Assembly (NCBI GenBank): GCA_963770485.1
Contig: CAVYPX010000016.1
Coordinates: 186,001-250,000 of the forward strand
Direction of reading: 5' to 3'
DNA length: 64,000 nucleotides
From: CAVVEC01 sp963770485
Lineage (GTDB): Bacteria > Acidobacteriota > Terriglobia > Terriglobales > Acidobacteriaceae
This document shows, piece after piece, positions 39,748 through 47,640 of this stretch (position 1 is its first letter; every line of letters starts with the position of its first letter). A program made the position numbers and the translations under genes. Below the pieces are notes generated by a model. That model made no database searches. It was not told the DNA's origin and saw only the letters and a list, made by a program, of their open reading frames with translations.

Positions 39748-42105
39748 TTGAGACCATCAGACTACAATTCCGGCGGCACCGGACCTGATCCCCGGGTGTA
39801 TTGGCGGGTGGAAGGCAGCCTTCTGGAACTCACCACGGTCCGGCCGATCGGATTCTTCACTTGGAACGCGCAGACGTTTATTGAACGCTGGTTGCGCCGG
39901 GGGCTGGTTTTCCTCATGGCCGTCCTGCGTCCTTTTCTGTATGCCGCAAACCGGGTGTTCGCGACTCGCGTGGTGCACACTGTATTGCGCGGGGTCAGCC
40001 GTGACCGTCTGGATCTGCTGGGCGAAGAGTATTTCCTGTACAAGTTGAAGCCGCAGCTCAGGCCCGAGGGAGTGCGGCAGCTCAAAGCGTTGATCGCGGC
40101 GGGCGAAAACGTGGTGCTGGTGAGCCAGGGCCTGGAACAAGTCATGCGCCCGCTGGCGCAGCATCTGGGCGTGAACTGGGTGATTGCCAATCGCCTGGAA
40201 TTTCGCGATGGTATTGCGACCGGGCGCCTGCTGGATCCGGTGATCCGTCCGCGCGGGGCCTTTGCGAAGATTACCGGTGCGGGGCCGGACGGCAGGCGTA
40301 TCCCCGAGCGCTTGGTGCGTGATCTAAGGTTGTCCAGCGTTCAGGGTTTGCAATCCGCTGTCATACCTGCGACGCGGCAAGTCCCGATCGTGGAGCGCCC
40401 CATCGTTCACTTCGACGGTGGCCGTCACGCTGGATCGCTATCGATTCGGAAAGCGCTGGCCGGCAAGCGCATCATGCTGATTGGCGTGACCGGTTTCATC
40501 GGCAAAGTATGGCTGGTCAACACGCTGATGAATCTGCCGGAAATCGGACGTATCTACCTGCTGGTTCGGCGGCAAAAATCGAATCCGGCACAGCGCCGCT
40601 TTGAAAGATTGGTGGAGGAATCGCCGGTCTTCGATCCGTTGTACGAGCGATATCGAGCTGGCCTGGCACGTTTTCTGAGCGAGCGCGTCGAGGTGGTCGA
40701 AGGCGACGTTTCGCAGCCGGATCTTGGTCTCGCGCCCGATACAACCGAGTTTCTGCGAAAGAATCTGGACCTGATCATCAACAGTTCCGGCCTGACCGAC
40801 TTCAATCCGGACTTGCGGGACGGGCTGTTGACCAACGTCGACGCCGCCGTCAACGTGCTCGATTTCGTGCGCAAGTCGGATCACGCCGGTCTGCTGCATC
40901 TTTCTACTTGCTATGTGGCAGGAACCCGGGACGGCCGAGTCAGCGAAACGCTGCGGCCGAATTACACCCCAGCCGGCGTGGCAGATTTCGACGCCGAGCG
41001 GGAGTGGCGCGCGCTCCACGAGTTCGTGCGGGATGCCGAAAGGAAGGCAGAGAGTGCCGAAGTCACCGGGGAACTGCGGAGTCAGGCATTGCAGAAGGAG
41101 CATGCGGCCCGCGATCTGCACGGCGCAGCGCTGGAGAATCAGATCCGCAAGAACCGGGTGCGCTGGCTGCGGAGTCATCTGACCGAGGCTGGAACCAGGC
41201 GCGCGCAAGAACTCGGCTGGCCCAATACCTACACGTTTACCAAGAGTCTGGCCGAATCGCTGATCTGCAAGTACGGAGCGGGCCTGCCCCTCGCGGTGGT
41301 GCGGCCGGCGATTGTTGAAACTTCGGTGAGGCAGCCATTCCGCGGATGGAACGAAGGCATCAACACATCGGCCTCACTCTCTTACTTGCTGGGTACTTAT
41401 TTCCGACAGCTTCCGTCCAACGAACGCAAGCGTTTGGACATTATTCCGGTGGACGCGGTGTGCTGCGGCATGACTCTGGTCGCGGCCGCCATCGTGGAAC
41501 GGCGCAACCAGCGGCTCTATCAGCTGGCGACTTCGGTCACCAATCCCTGTGATATGCGGCGTTCCATCGAACTCACTTCTCTGGCCCATCGCAGGCACTA
41601 CCGCGCGCTGGAGGGTCTGGAGTCCTGGCTGCGATTGCACTTCGATGCCATCCCGGTTTCGAAACAACGCTACGAGCGCATGTCGGCGCCGGCGCAGAAG
41701 GCAATCATCCAGTCGATCCAGCGAATCATGTCGGCGCTGCCCTTGCGGAAAACGCCGCTGGCTCGCGCCGAGCGCAGCTTGGAAAGAGTGGAAAAACTGA
41801 TCGAGCTTTTCGAGCCGTTCATTCTGCTGAATGAGCATGATTTCGTGGCCGAGAACGTGGAGAAACTCGCGCATGCGTTGGTGTCCGAAGAGAAGGCGGA
41901 CTTCGGCTACGATACACGCGCCATCGACTGGTGGGATTACTGGATCAACATTCACATTCCGGCGCTGCGGAAATGGACTTATCCGCTGATCGAAGGGCGC
42001 CCACTGGAGGCGCGCCCGGCCCGCAGCTTTCAGCTCGCCACCGCCGAAACCAACGGCGACACCATTAAAACGGGAACAAACGGGGCAACGTGGCGATATT
42101 CCTGA
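39748..42105 (+). CDS. Fatty acyl reductase with N-terminal degenerate HAD-like domain
   Basis: A 785-aa protein, start TTG 39748 (GTG at 39796 is an alternative). Residues about 17-180 resemble the HAD/phosphoserine-phosphatase fold, but motif I reads RVEGSLLE in place of DxDGT, so phosphatase activity is unlikely; VVLVSQGLEQVMRPLAQHLG fits motif II. Residues 240-570 form a male-sterility-type fatty acyl reductase: GVTGFIG (246-252) for NADPH and a catalytic YTFTK (Tyr495, Lys499). A C-terminal sterile-type domain follows. It would reduce an acyl-CoA or acyl-ACP to aldehyde or alcohol. First gene of the lipid cluster; it overlaps the next gene by 16 bp. Confidence 0.85.
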   Translation: MRPSDYNSGGTGPDPRVYWRVEGSLLELTTVRPIGFFTWNAQTFIERWLRRGLVFLMAVLRPFLYAANRVFATRVVHTVLRGVSRDRLDLLGEEYFLYKLKPQLRPEGVRQLKALIAAGENVVLVSQGLEQVMRPLAQHLGVNWVIANRLEFRDGIATGRLLDPVIRPRGAFAKITGAGPDGRRIPERLVRDLRLSSVQGLQSAVIPATRQVPIVERPIVHFDGGRHAGSLSIRKALAGKRIMLIGVTGFIGKVWLVNTLMNLPEIGRIYLLVRRQKSNPAQRRFERLVEESPVFDPLYERYRAGLARFLSERVEVVEGDVSQPDLGLAPDTTEFLRKNLDLIINSSGLTDFNPDLRDGLLTNVDAAVNVLDFVRKSDHAGLLHLSTCYVAGTRDGRVSETLRPNYTPAGVADFDAEREWRALHEFVRDAERKAESAEVTGELRSQALQKEHAARDLHGAALENQIRKNRVRWLRSHLTEAGTRRAQELGWPNTYTFTKSLAESLICKYGAGLPLAVVRPAIVETSVRQPFRGWNEGINTSASLSYLLGTYFRQLPSNERKRLDIIPVDAVCCGMTLVAAAIVERRNQRLYQLATSVTNPCDMRRSIELTSLAHRRHYRALEGLESWLRLHFDAIPVSKQRYERMSAPAQKAIIQSIQRIMSALPLRKTPLARAERSLERVEKLIELFEPFILLNEHDFVAENVEKLAHALVSEEKADFGYDTRAIDWWDYWINIHIPALRKWTYPLIEGRPLEARPARSFQLATAETNGDTIKTGTNGATWRYS

Positions 42106-43223
42106 CCGGTTCGACCGGATACATTGGCGCACACGTTGCTGCCAACCTGCTGGAAGGGCACGGAGCATCCCTGAACGTGCTGATTCGGGCTCGGGACGGG
42201 CACGAAGCGGAAGTGCGCTTATGGCGTGCCCTGCAACTGCACATGAATTTTCCGCGCTTCTACGAGTATCTGCAGACGCGCATCCGCATCTTCCGCGGCG
42301 ATCTGACGGGACCGCAATTCGGCCTTGTCCGCGACGACTATGACCGGTTGATCCATACCACCGACTCGGTGGTCCATTGTGCCGCGTCGTTGAACCGGAA
42401 GTCGGAGAAAAGCTGTCTGAATGTGAACCTGCGAGGCACGCTGGAAGTGCTGCAACTGGCGATGCGGGTGCACCACTATCACGGGATTCGGCGTTTCAGC
42501 CATGTGAGCACCGTAGCGGTTGCCGGACAGCGTCAGAACGAAGTGGTTACTGAGGACAAAGCGATTGACTGGGAGCGGTCGGATTACGATCCGTATGCGC
42601 GCACGAAAAAGTTCTGCGAGCACATGATCCGGCAGCTTCTGCCCGAGGTGCCGATCACGATTTTCCGGCCCAGCATTGTGCTGGGGGACAGCCGCCGTCC
42701 CGAAACCACGCAGTTCGATATGGTCAAGGCATTCGTGTTTCTGGCCGGATTGCCGGTGCTGCCATTCCGGCCGAACGACCAGGTGGATATTGTGAATGTG
42801 GACTTCGTCGCCGACGCCATCGCCACCCTGCATCAGAAAGAGAAGGCACAGTACGATACCTACCATCTGGCTTCGGGCCGGGATTCGCAGACATTTCGGG
42901 AATTGACCCGCGCGCTCGCGGCCGCGCAACAGAAGCGTGGACCTGTGTTCGTGCCAGTGCTGGAGCGGCCGTTCTCGGGAACCGTGAATACGCTGGCCAA
43001 CCGCAAAGGAGCGGTTGCTCATGGCGCGTCGCTGATGAAAGTCTTCATGCCGTATCTGGTCTGGAACACCGTGTTCGACAACACGCGCGTGACCACCGAA
43101 CTGGGACGCAAGCCGGTTCCGTTCTCGCAATACAGCTACCCGCTTCTGAAGTTCAGCCGGGAAGGAAATTTTTCCTACAAATATCAAGACTGGCCAGCCA
43201 AAGCCGGAGGGTCCGCCGCATGA
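42090..43223 (+). CDS. Extended SDR, thioester-reductase-like
   Basis: A 377-aa NAD(P)-dependent enzyme starting at GTG within the end of the FAR gene. It has GSTGYIG (7-13), an IRIFRGDLT strand, HCAAS, the active-site Ser near 140 (FSHVSTVAVAG) and YARTK (Tyr169, Lys173). The sequence is closest to carrier-protein thioester reductases and acyl reductase domains, so it may take over the aldehyde or reduce an ACP-bound acyl chain. The last part (about 300-377) is an unusual extension. It overlaps the next gene by 4 bp (ATGA). Confidence 0.85.
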   Translation: MAIFLTGSTGYIGAHVAANLLEGHGASLNVLIRARDGHEAEVRLWRALQLHMNFPRFYEYLQTRIRIFRGDLTGPQFGLVRDDYDRLIHTTDSVVHCAASLNRKSEKSCLNVNLRGTLEVLQLAMRVHHYHGIRRFSHVSTVAVAGQRQNEVVTEDKAIDWERSDYDPYARTKKFCEHMIRQLLPEVPITIFRPSIVLGDSRRPETTQFDMVKAFVFLAGLPVLPFRPNDQVDIVNVDFVADAIATLHQKEKAQYDTYHLASGRDSQTFRELTRALAAAQQKRGPVFVPVLERPFSGTVNTLANRKGAVAHGASLMKVFMPYLVWNTVFDNTRVTTELGRKPVPFSQYSYPLLKFSREGNFSYKYQDWPAKAGGSAA

Positions 43224-44629
43224 TGGACTTCCTGCTGGAGGCGTGGGTGAGTGCGTCGATTGAAAAGTCGAAGGCTGCGTGGATGCTGGGCAAGGGACAG
43301 GCGTGGCAGCCGGGAGAAAAGCTGAAGCTGTTGTTTGCCGGCTACAACGGCACCCGCAACATGGGGTCGGACGCGCGCGTGGAGGAGATGCTGCGCCAGA
43401 TCCGCCATATTCTCGGGCGCGAGAACGTGGATTTCACGGTGATGTCGCAGAATTTCAAGTTCTCTCAGGGCTACTTTGAAGGCACAGCACAGGTGCATCT
43501 GCCGGACATTTTTCCGCCCTTCCTGTCGCATGAAGTTCCGAAGCATCACGGAGTGGTGGCTTGTGAAGGCTCAATGTTCAAGAGCAAGTTCGCCAATGCG
43601 CTCGCCACCATGATGATTGGCTCGCTCGGGATCGCAGCGGCGCAGAACAAACTCTCGGTGGGCTATGGCGCTGAGGCCGGGCACATGGACCCACTTCTCG
43701 CCAAGATGTGCGCCCGCTTCTGCCAAAACTCGCTGGTGATCACGCGCAACGAGGAATCACGGACGATCTTGCGCGAACTCGGTGTACCTACGGAATTGGG
43801 GACCGATACGGCCTGGACGTTTGAGCCGCATCCGGCTGAGTACGGGCGGAAGACGTTGCGCGCAGTGGGCTGGGATGGCAGCACGCCCGTGCTGGCCGTA
43901 TGTCCGATCAATCCGTTCGAGTGGCCGGTTCGGGCATCGGTCGCGAAGTACGCCTTGCATGGCCTTGCCGGCGCTTACAAAGACAGTCACTACCGCTCAG
44001 TGTACTTTCACAATTCCGGGCCGGCGGCGGATCGCGCCTACCAGCATTACCTGACGGCAATTGCCAACGCCGTTGACGCGTTCCGGCAGCAGCGCAAGGT
44101 ATTTATCATTCTGGTCGCGACCGAGCGGTTGGACGCGCGTCCAGCAAATCGCATTGCCGAGAAACTCGGCGGCGTGCCCGTACTCACCTCCGAGGAGTAC
44201 AACATCTACGAACTGGTGAGCGTGCTGCGCGCCTGCCACCTGATGGCATCATCGCGCTATCACGGGATTGTGACTTCCATGCCCGCGCTGGTGCCGTCGG
44301 CGGGCATCACTATGGACGAGCGCATCCGGAACCTGATGCACGAGCGAGGTCATCGCGACTTACTCATGAATGTGGATGACGTTGATCTGGAGCCGAAGCT
44401 GCTAGCGGCGCTGAACAAGCTGGCCACAGAAGGAGAGACGGTTGCAGATGGGATCGGGCGCACCGTGGTGCGAAACCTGAAAGTTATGGCACGTATGGGG
44501 GTGTATTTTGAGGAAGAAGTGCGGCGGCGGTATCCCGAGTTCCCGACGCGCAAAGGAGAATGGAGCTGGGAGGATTACTTGCCGCCCATGAGCCCGAACC
44601 TGCACAGTCTGGTTGAGGCGTATAGCTGA
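43220..44629 (+). CDS. Polysaccharide pyruvyl transferase-like protein
   Basis: A 469-aa protein of the PS_pyruv_trans family (GT-B-like fold). The N-terminal half includes KLKLLFAGYNGTRNMGSDAR, the family's nucleotide-fold start, then VTRNEESRTILRELGV and GTDTAWTFEP; the C-terminal half includes VIILVATERLDARPANRIAEKLGG-like strands, CHLMASSRYHGIVTSM (conserved SRxH region) and a helical tail. Family members transfer pyruvate as a ketal to sugars or, in some cases, other acceptors. Its place between acyl reductases and acyl ligases is unusual and suggests a lipid- or glycolipid-linked acceptor. Activity is inferred. Confidence 0.8.
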   Translation: MMDFLLEAWVSASIEKSKAAWMLGKGQAWQPGEKLKLLFAGYNGTRNMGSDARVEEMLRQIRHILGRENVDFTVMSQNFKFSQGYFEGTAQVHLPDIFPPFLSHEVPKHHGVVACEGSMFKSKFANALATMMIGSLGIAAAQNKLSVGYGAEAGHMDPLLAKMCARFCQNSLVITRNEESRTILRELGVPTELGTDTAWTFEPHPAEYGRKTLRAVGWDGSTPVLAVCPINPFEWPVRASVAKYALHGLAGAYKDSHYRSVYFHNSGPAADRAYQHYLTAIANAVDAFRQQRKVFIILVATERLDARPANRIAEKLGGVPVLTSEEYNIYELVSVLRACHLMASSRYHGIVTSMPALVPSAGITMDERIRNLMHERGHRDLLMNVDDVDLEPKLLAALNKLATEGETVADGIGRTVVRNLKVMARMGVYFEEEVRRRYPEFPTRKGEWSWEDYLPPMSPNLHSLVEAYS

Positions 44630-44675
44630 ATAGCATTCACCACAGGGCAAAGAAGGCACAGAGAAAACAAATTCC

Positions 44676-46385
44676 ATGAGTTGTCTCGACGACATTTTCG
44701 ATCAGCTTGAGGCGGTGGGGGACACTGTCGTCCTGCGAGAGCTTCGAAGCGGTGAGACGCAGCCAACTACGTTACCAGGGAAAGCGAGCGCGACCGGGCG
44801 CGAACTGCGAGAGATGGTTGCGAGGGCGAGAGCTTTCCTGGCCAGCGAAGATCTGAGAAAAGGCGATCGCTGCGCTCTGCTTGCGCACAACAGCATCGAG
44901 TGGGTCGCCATGGATCTGGCGATCATGGCGGAAGGCCTGATCGTCGTGCCACTGTACGCGCGTCAGGCTCCGGCCGAGCTTGTGGCCATGATGAAGGATT
45001 GTCACCCGGCACTAATCTGCTGCGGGGAATCCGCGCTGAGAGATGGCATCGCCGGAAATTGGCCGGAGGCGCCCCTGCAGGTACTGTTTCAAGAAGTGTT
45101 CGGCCGCACCGGCGCTACGGAGCGACCGGAAATTTCCCACCCTTTCGCACAGAACGCGAAAAGGGTGGGGCAACCAACGGATTCTGATCCGGTCACGATC
45201 ATTTACACCTCGGGCACTTCGGGCGAAGCAAAGGGCGTAGTTTTGACAGCGGGAAATATTGGGCACATGCTGGGCTGCACTTCGGCTCGGCTTGACGCGC
45301 TGATGGAGAGGAAGCCCGGCCATGATCGCGTATTCCACTATCTGCCGTTTTGTTTTGCCGGTTCCTGGATCATGCTGCTGACCTGTCTGCTGTGCGGCAG
45401 TTTGCTGACGATGAACTCGGATCTGGGCAAGCTTGCGAGCGACATGCGGGAAAGTGAGCCGGATTACTTCCTCAACGTTCCCGCGTTGCTGGAACGCATG
45501 CGCAAGGCAGTGGACCAGCAGCTTTGGAAGACGGGCGGCTTGGCGCTCGGCATTTATGGTCGAGCGAAAAGTGCATGGCTCCGCAAGCACGAGGGGCAGT
45601 CGAGCTTGTCGGACTCGTTGTGGCTGACTTTGGCCAACCGGGTCATTTTTCCGACCATCCGGAAAAAAATGATCGGCTCTAACCTGAAAGCCTTGATCTG
45701 CGGCTCAGCTCCGCTGAACGTGGAAACGCAACTCTATTTCTTGATGCTGGGCATTCCGGTGCTGCAGGTTTACGGGTTGACCGAAACCACCGCGATCTGC
45801 ACCATGGATGATCCGCGCCATGTCGAACCGGGCCGAGTGGGGCCGGCGATCCGCGGTGTGGAAATGAAGCTGGGTGAGAACGACGAGATCATCGTGCGCG
45901 GGCCGAATATCTTTCCCGGATACTGGAATCGTCCGCAGGAAACGGCGAAGACCTTGCGCGACGGCTGGTTTCACACCGGCGATCAGGGCGAGGTCAACGC
46001 GGCAGGGAACTGGCGTATCATCGGACGCATCAAGAATCTGATTATTCTGGGTTCCGGCCACAACATTGCTCCGGAGCCGATTGAAGATGAAGTGCTGCGG
46101 AACCTACCGGGAGCGCAACAGGTGGTGCTGGTGGGCAACGGGCGCGGCTATGTTTCGGCGATCGTAACCGGGAGCGTAACCCAGGAACAGATTCAGACGG
46201 CGTTGGATGCGGTCAACGAAGGGCTGCCGCACTACAAGCAGATTCGGGCATTTCATGTTCGTGCCGAACCGTTTTCGATTGAGAATGGTCTGCTGACGGC
46301 AAACGGAAAGTTGAAGCGCGATGCGATCGCCGTGCGGCTAGCGTTAGAGATTGAAGACTTGTACCAGGTGAAGCAGGCGGTATAG
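44676..46385 (+). CDS. AMP-forming acyl-CoA/ACP ligase with in-frame palindromic insert
   Basis: A 569-aa ANL-superfamily ligase that activates a fatty acid as acyl-AMP and transfers it to CoA or a carrier protein. Core motifs: IIYTSGTSGEAKG (175-187), YGLTET, GWFHTGDQG, and the C-terminal Lys in LTANGKLKRD. Unusually, residues 153-167 (ISHPFAQNAKRVGQP) are encoded by a 35-bp palindrome (45136-45170) that looks like an intergenic repeat inserted in frame in the linker before the phosphate-binding loop. The gene begins 46 bp after the pyruvyl transferase gene, past a short ACCACAGGGCAAAG repeat. Confidence 0.88.
   Translation: MSCLDDIFDQLEAVGDTVVLRELRSGETQPTTLPGKASATGRELREMVARARAFLASEDLRKGDRCALLAHNSIEWVAMDLAIMAEGLIVVPLYARQAPAELVAMMKDCHPALICCGESALRDGIAGNWPEAPLQVLFQEVFGRTGATERPEISHPFAQNAKRVGQPTDSDPVTIIYTSGTSGEAKGVVLTAGNIGHMLGCTSARLDALMERKPGHDRVFHYLPFCFAGSWIMLLTCLLCGSLLTMNSDLGKLASDMRESEPDYFLNVPALLERMRKAVDQQLWKTGGLALGIYGRAKSAWLRKHEGQSSLSDSLWLTLANRVIFPTIRKKMIGSNLKALICGSAPLNVETQLYFLMLGIPVLQVYGLTETTAICTMDDPRHVEPGRVGPAIRGVEMKLGENDEIIVRGPNIFPGYWNRPQETAKTLRDGWFHTGDQGEVNAAGNWRIIGRIKNLIILGSGHNIAPEPIEDEVLRNLPGAQQVVLVGNGRGYVSAIVTGSVTQEQIQTALDAVNEGLPHYKQIRAFHVRAEPFSIENGLLTANGKLKRDAIAVRLALEIEDLYQVKQAV
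45136..45170 (+). repeat. Palindromic repeat inside a coding sequence
   Basis: CCCACCCTTTCGC, a 7-base loop, then GCGAAAAGGGTGGGG. The arms pair over 13 bp with one bulged A. It is in frame and adds about 12-15 residues to the acyl ligase. Sequences of this type (CCCACCCTTTCGC...GCGAAAGGGTGGGGC) are familiar to me as intergenic repeats of acidobacterial genomes, so an inserted repeat is likely. No second copy was seen in this window. Confidence 0.65.
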
Positions 46386-46412
46386 CGGATTTGGTGCAAC
46401 CTCGAAAAGCGG

Positions 46413-47216
46413 ATGAATCAATTCAAAGGCCAGGCGCTCTCATGGGAGATGAAGGACGGCGTTGTCGAGCTGTCGCTTCACCGCGAGCCCTGCAACGAAA
46501 TCGGCCTGCTTGCCCTGGAAGAGCTGGAAAGGTTTGTCCTTGCTCTGGAAAGCCTTCAGCCGGAAACCTCTGCGCTCATCATTTACAGCCGCCTGAAGTC
46601 TGGCTTCTGTGCCGGAGCAGATCTGCGCGAGTTGTATCATCGTTCGCAGGAGTTGCAGCGCGCCGAGGCACTCGCCGGTGTGCGCAACTATCTGGAGCGC
46701 ATTCACCGAGTGATGAATGCGATCGACGCTTCGCAGCTTACTACGATCGCCGCCGTGCATGGAGTCACATTTGGCGGGGGACTGGAGCTGGCGCTGGTCT
46801 GTGACTTGATCATCGCGGACAAAATGGCGCGTTTCTGCTTCCCGGAACTTCGCCTGGGATTAATTCCCGGATTTGGCGGGATCCCCCGGTTGAAGCGGGA
46901 TTTGGGGAATGCCGTGGTGCGTGATCTTCTGCTTACGGGGCGGAGCTTTAACGCGACTAAGGCGCAGCAAGTGGGGCTAGTCAGTCAAGTCGTAGGGGAA
47001 GGCGAGGCCCTGAGAGTGGCGCGCGCGACCGCGTCCCAGTTGGGCAAGTTCGATCGCCGGACGGCGATTGCAGCCAAGAGGTTCATCAAGCCGATTCCGT
47101 ATGAAGAGTTGCGGCGGGAAATTGATATTTTTTGCGAGCTGTTTACGCAGCCTGCCGTCGAAGCCGGTCTGCGCAAGTTCGTGGAGAGCACCGACGCACA
47201 ACCGTACTTACCGTGA
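46413..47216 (+). CDS. Enoyl-CoA hydratase/isomerase family protein
   Basis: A 267-aa crotonase-fold protein. The oxyanion-hole strands are present: LKSGFCAGADLREL and AAVHGVTFGGGLELALVCDLI. The two acidic residues of true hydratases are retained: Glu in FGGGLEL and Glu in FPELRLGLIPGFGG. So water addition to an enoyl thioester, or the reverse, is possible. Substrate may be CoA- or ACP-bound, because the ACP gene follows after 32 bp. Helix-rich C-terminus is normal. Confidence 0.87.
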   Translation: MNQFKGQALSWEMKDGVVELSLHREPCNEIGLLALEELERFVLALESLQPETSALIIYSRLKSGFCAGADLRELYHRSQELQRAEALAGVRNYLERIHRVMNAIDASQLTTIAAVHGVTFGGGLELALVCDLIIADKMARFCFPELRLGLIPGFGGIPRLKRDLGNAVVRDLLLTGRSFNATKAQQVGLVSQVVGEGEALRVARATASQLGKFDRRTAIAAKRFIKPIPYEELRREIDIFCELFTQPAVEAGLRKFVESTDAQPYLP

Positions 47217-47248
47217 CTAATTTGTGCGCTACAGCTGCACGCTAGATT

Positions 47249-47491
47249 ATGAGAGCTTCCGAACAAACGCTCAACGAAATCCTCAACCTGGCCGCGACCC
47301 ACTTCAAGGTTGCGCGGGACAAGCTCACTCCGGACGATGACTTTTTCAAGACGCTAGGCATTGACAGCTTGCAGGCGCTCGATTTGCTGACGAGACTCGA
47401 GAATCATTTCCATGTCGAGTTGCCGGACTACGAACTGCAGGGCGTGTCGGATTTCAGGACGCTAGCGAGCAGAATTCAAGCCCGGTTGTGA
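47249..47491 (+). CDS. Stand-alone acyl carrier protein
   Basis: An 80-aa four-helix carrier. The phosphopantetheine attachment motif is GIDSLQALDL with Ser40 and typical flanking helix II. The sequence is acidic but less so than FabD/F-type ACP, and has DDDFFKTLG before the motif, as in specialised carrier proteins of secondary pathways. It sits between two acyl ligases, a hydratase and two reductases, so it should hold the acyl intermediate of this pathway. Confidence 0.92.
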   Translation: MRASEQTLNEILNLAATHFKVARDKLTPDDDFFKTLGIDSLQALDLLTRLENHFHVELPDYELQGVSDFRTLASRIQARL

Positions 47492-47506
47492 AGGGAAACT
47501 ATCACG

Positions 47507-47632
47507 GAGGACACAGGGGACGCGGAGGGATAAATCTCCGGGAGCCAGACCTAAGTTCTCAGTTCTCACTCGTGCGGTAATGAAGTGATTAACATGGTTT
47601 CCTCTGCGTCTCCGCGGCTCTGTGGTGAAATA
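47507..47632. repeat. Inverted repeat between the ACP and the second ligase
   Basis: ACGGAGGACACAGGGGACGCGGAGG near 47507-47532 and, inverted, CCTCTGCGTCTCCGCGGCTCTGTGG near 47601-47625. This is the widespread ACCACAGAGGACACAGAGG type of intergenic repeat. It can form a long hairpin between the co-directional genes and might tune expression of the downstream ligase. A related short piece lies at 44638-44665. Confidence 0.6.
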
Positions 47633-47640
47633 TATCTTTG

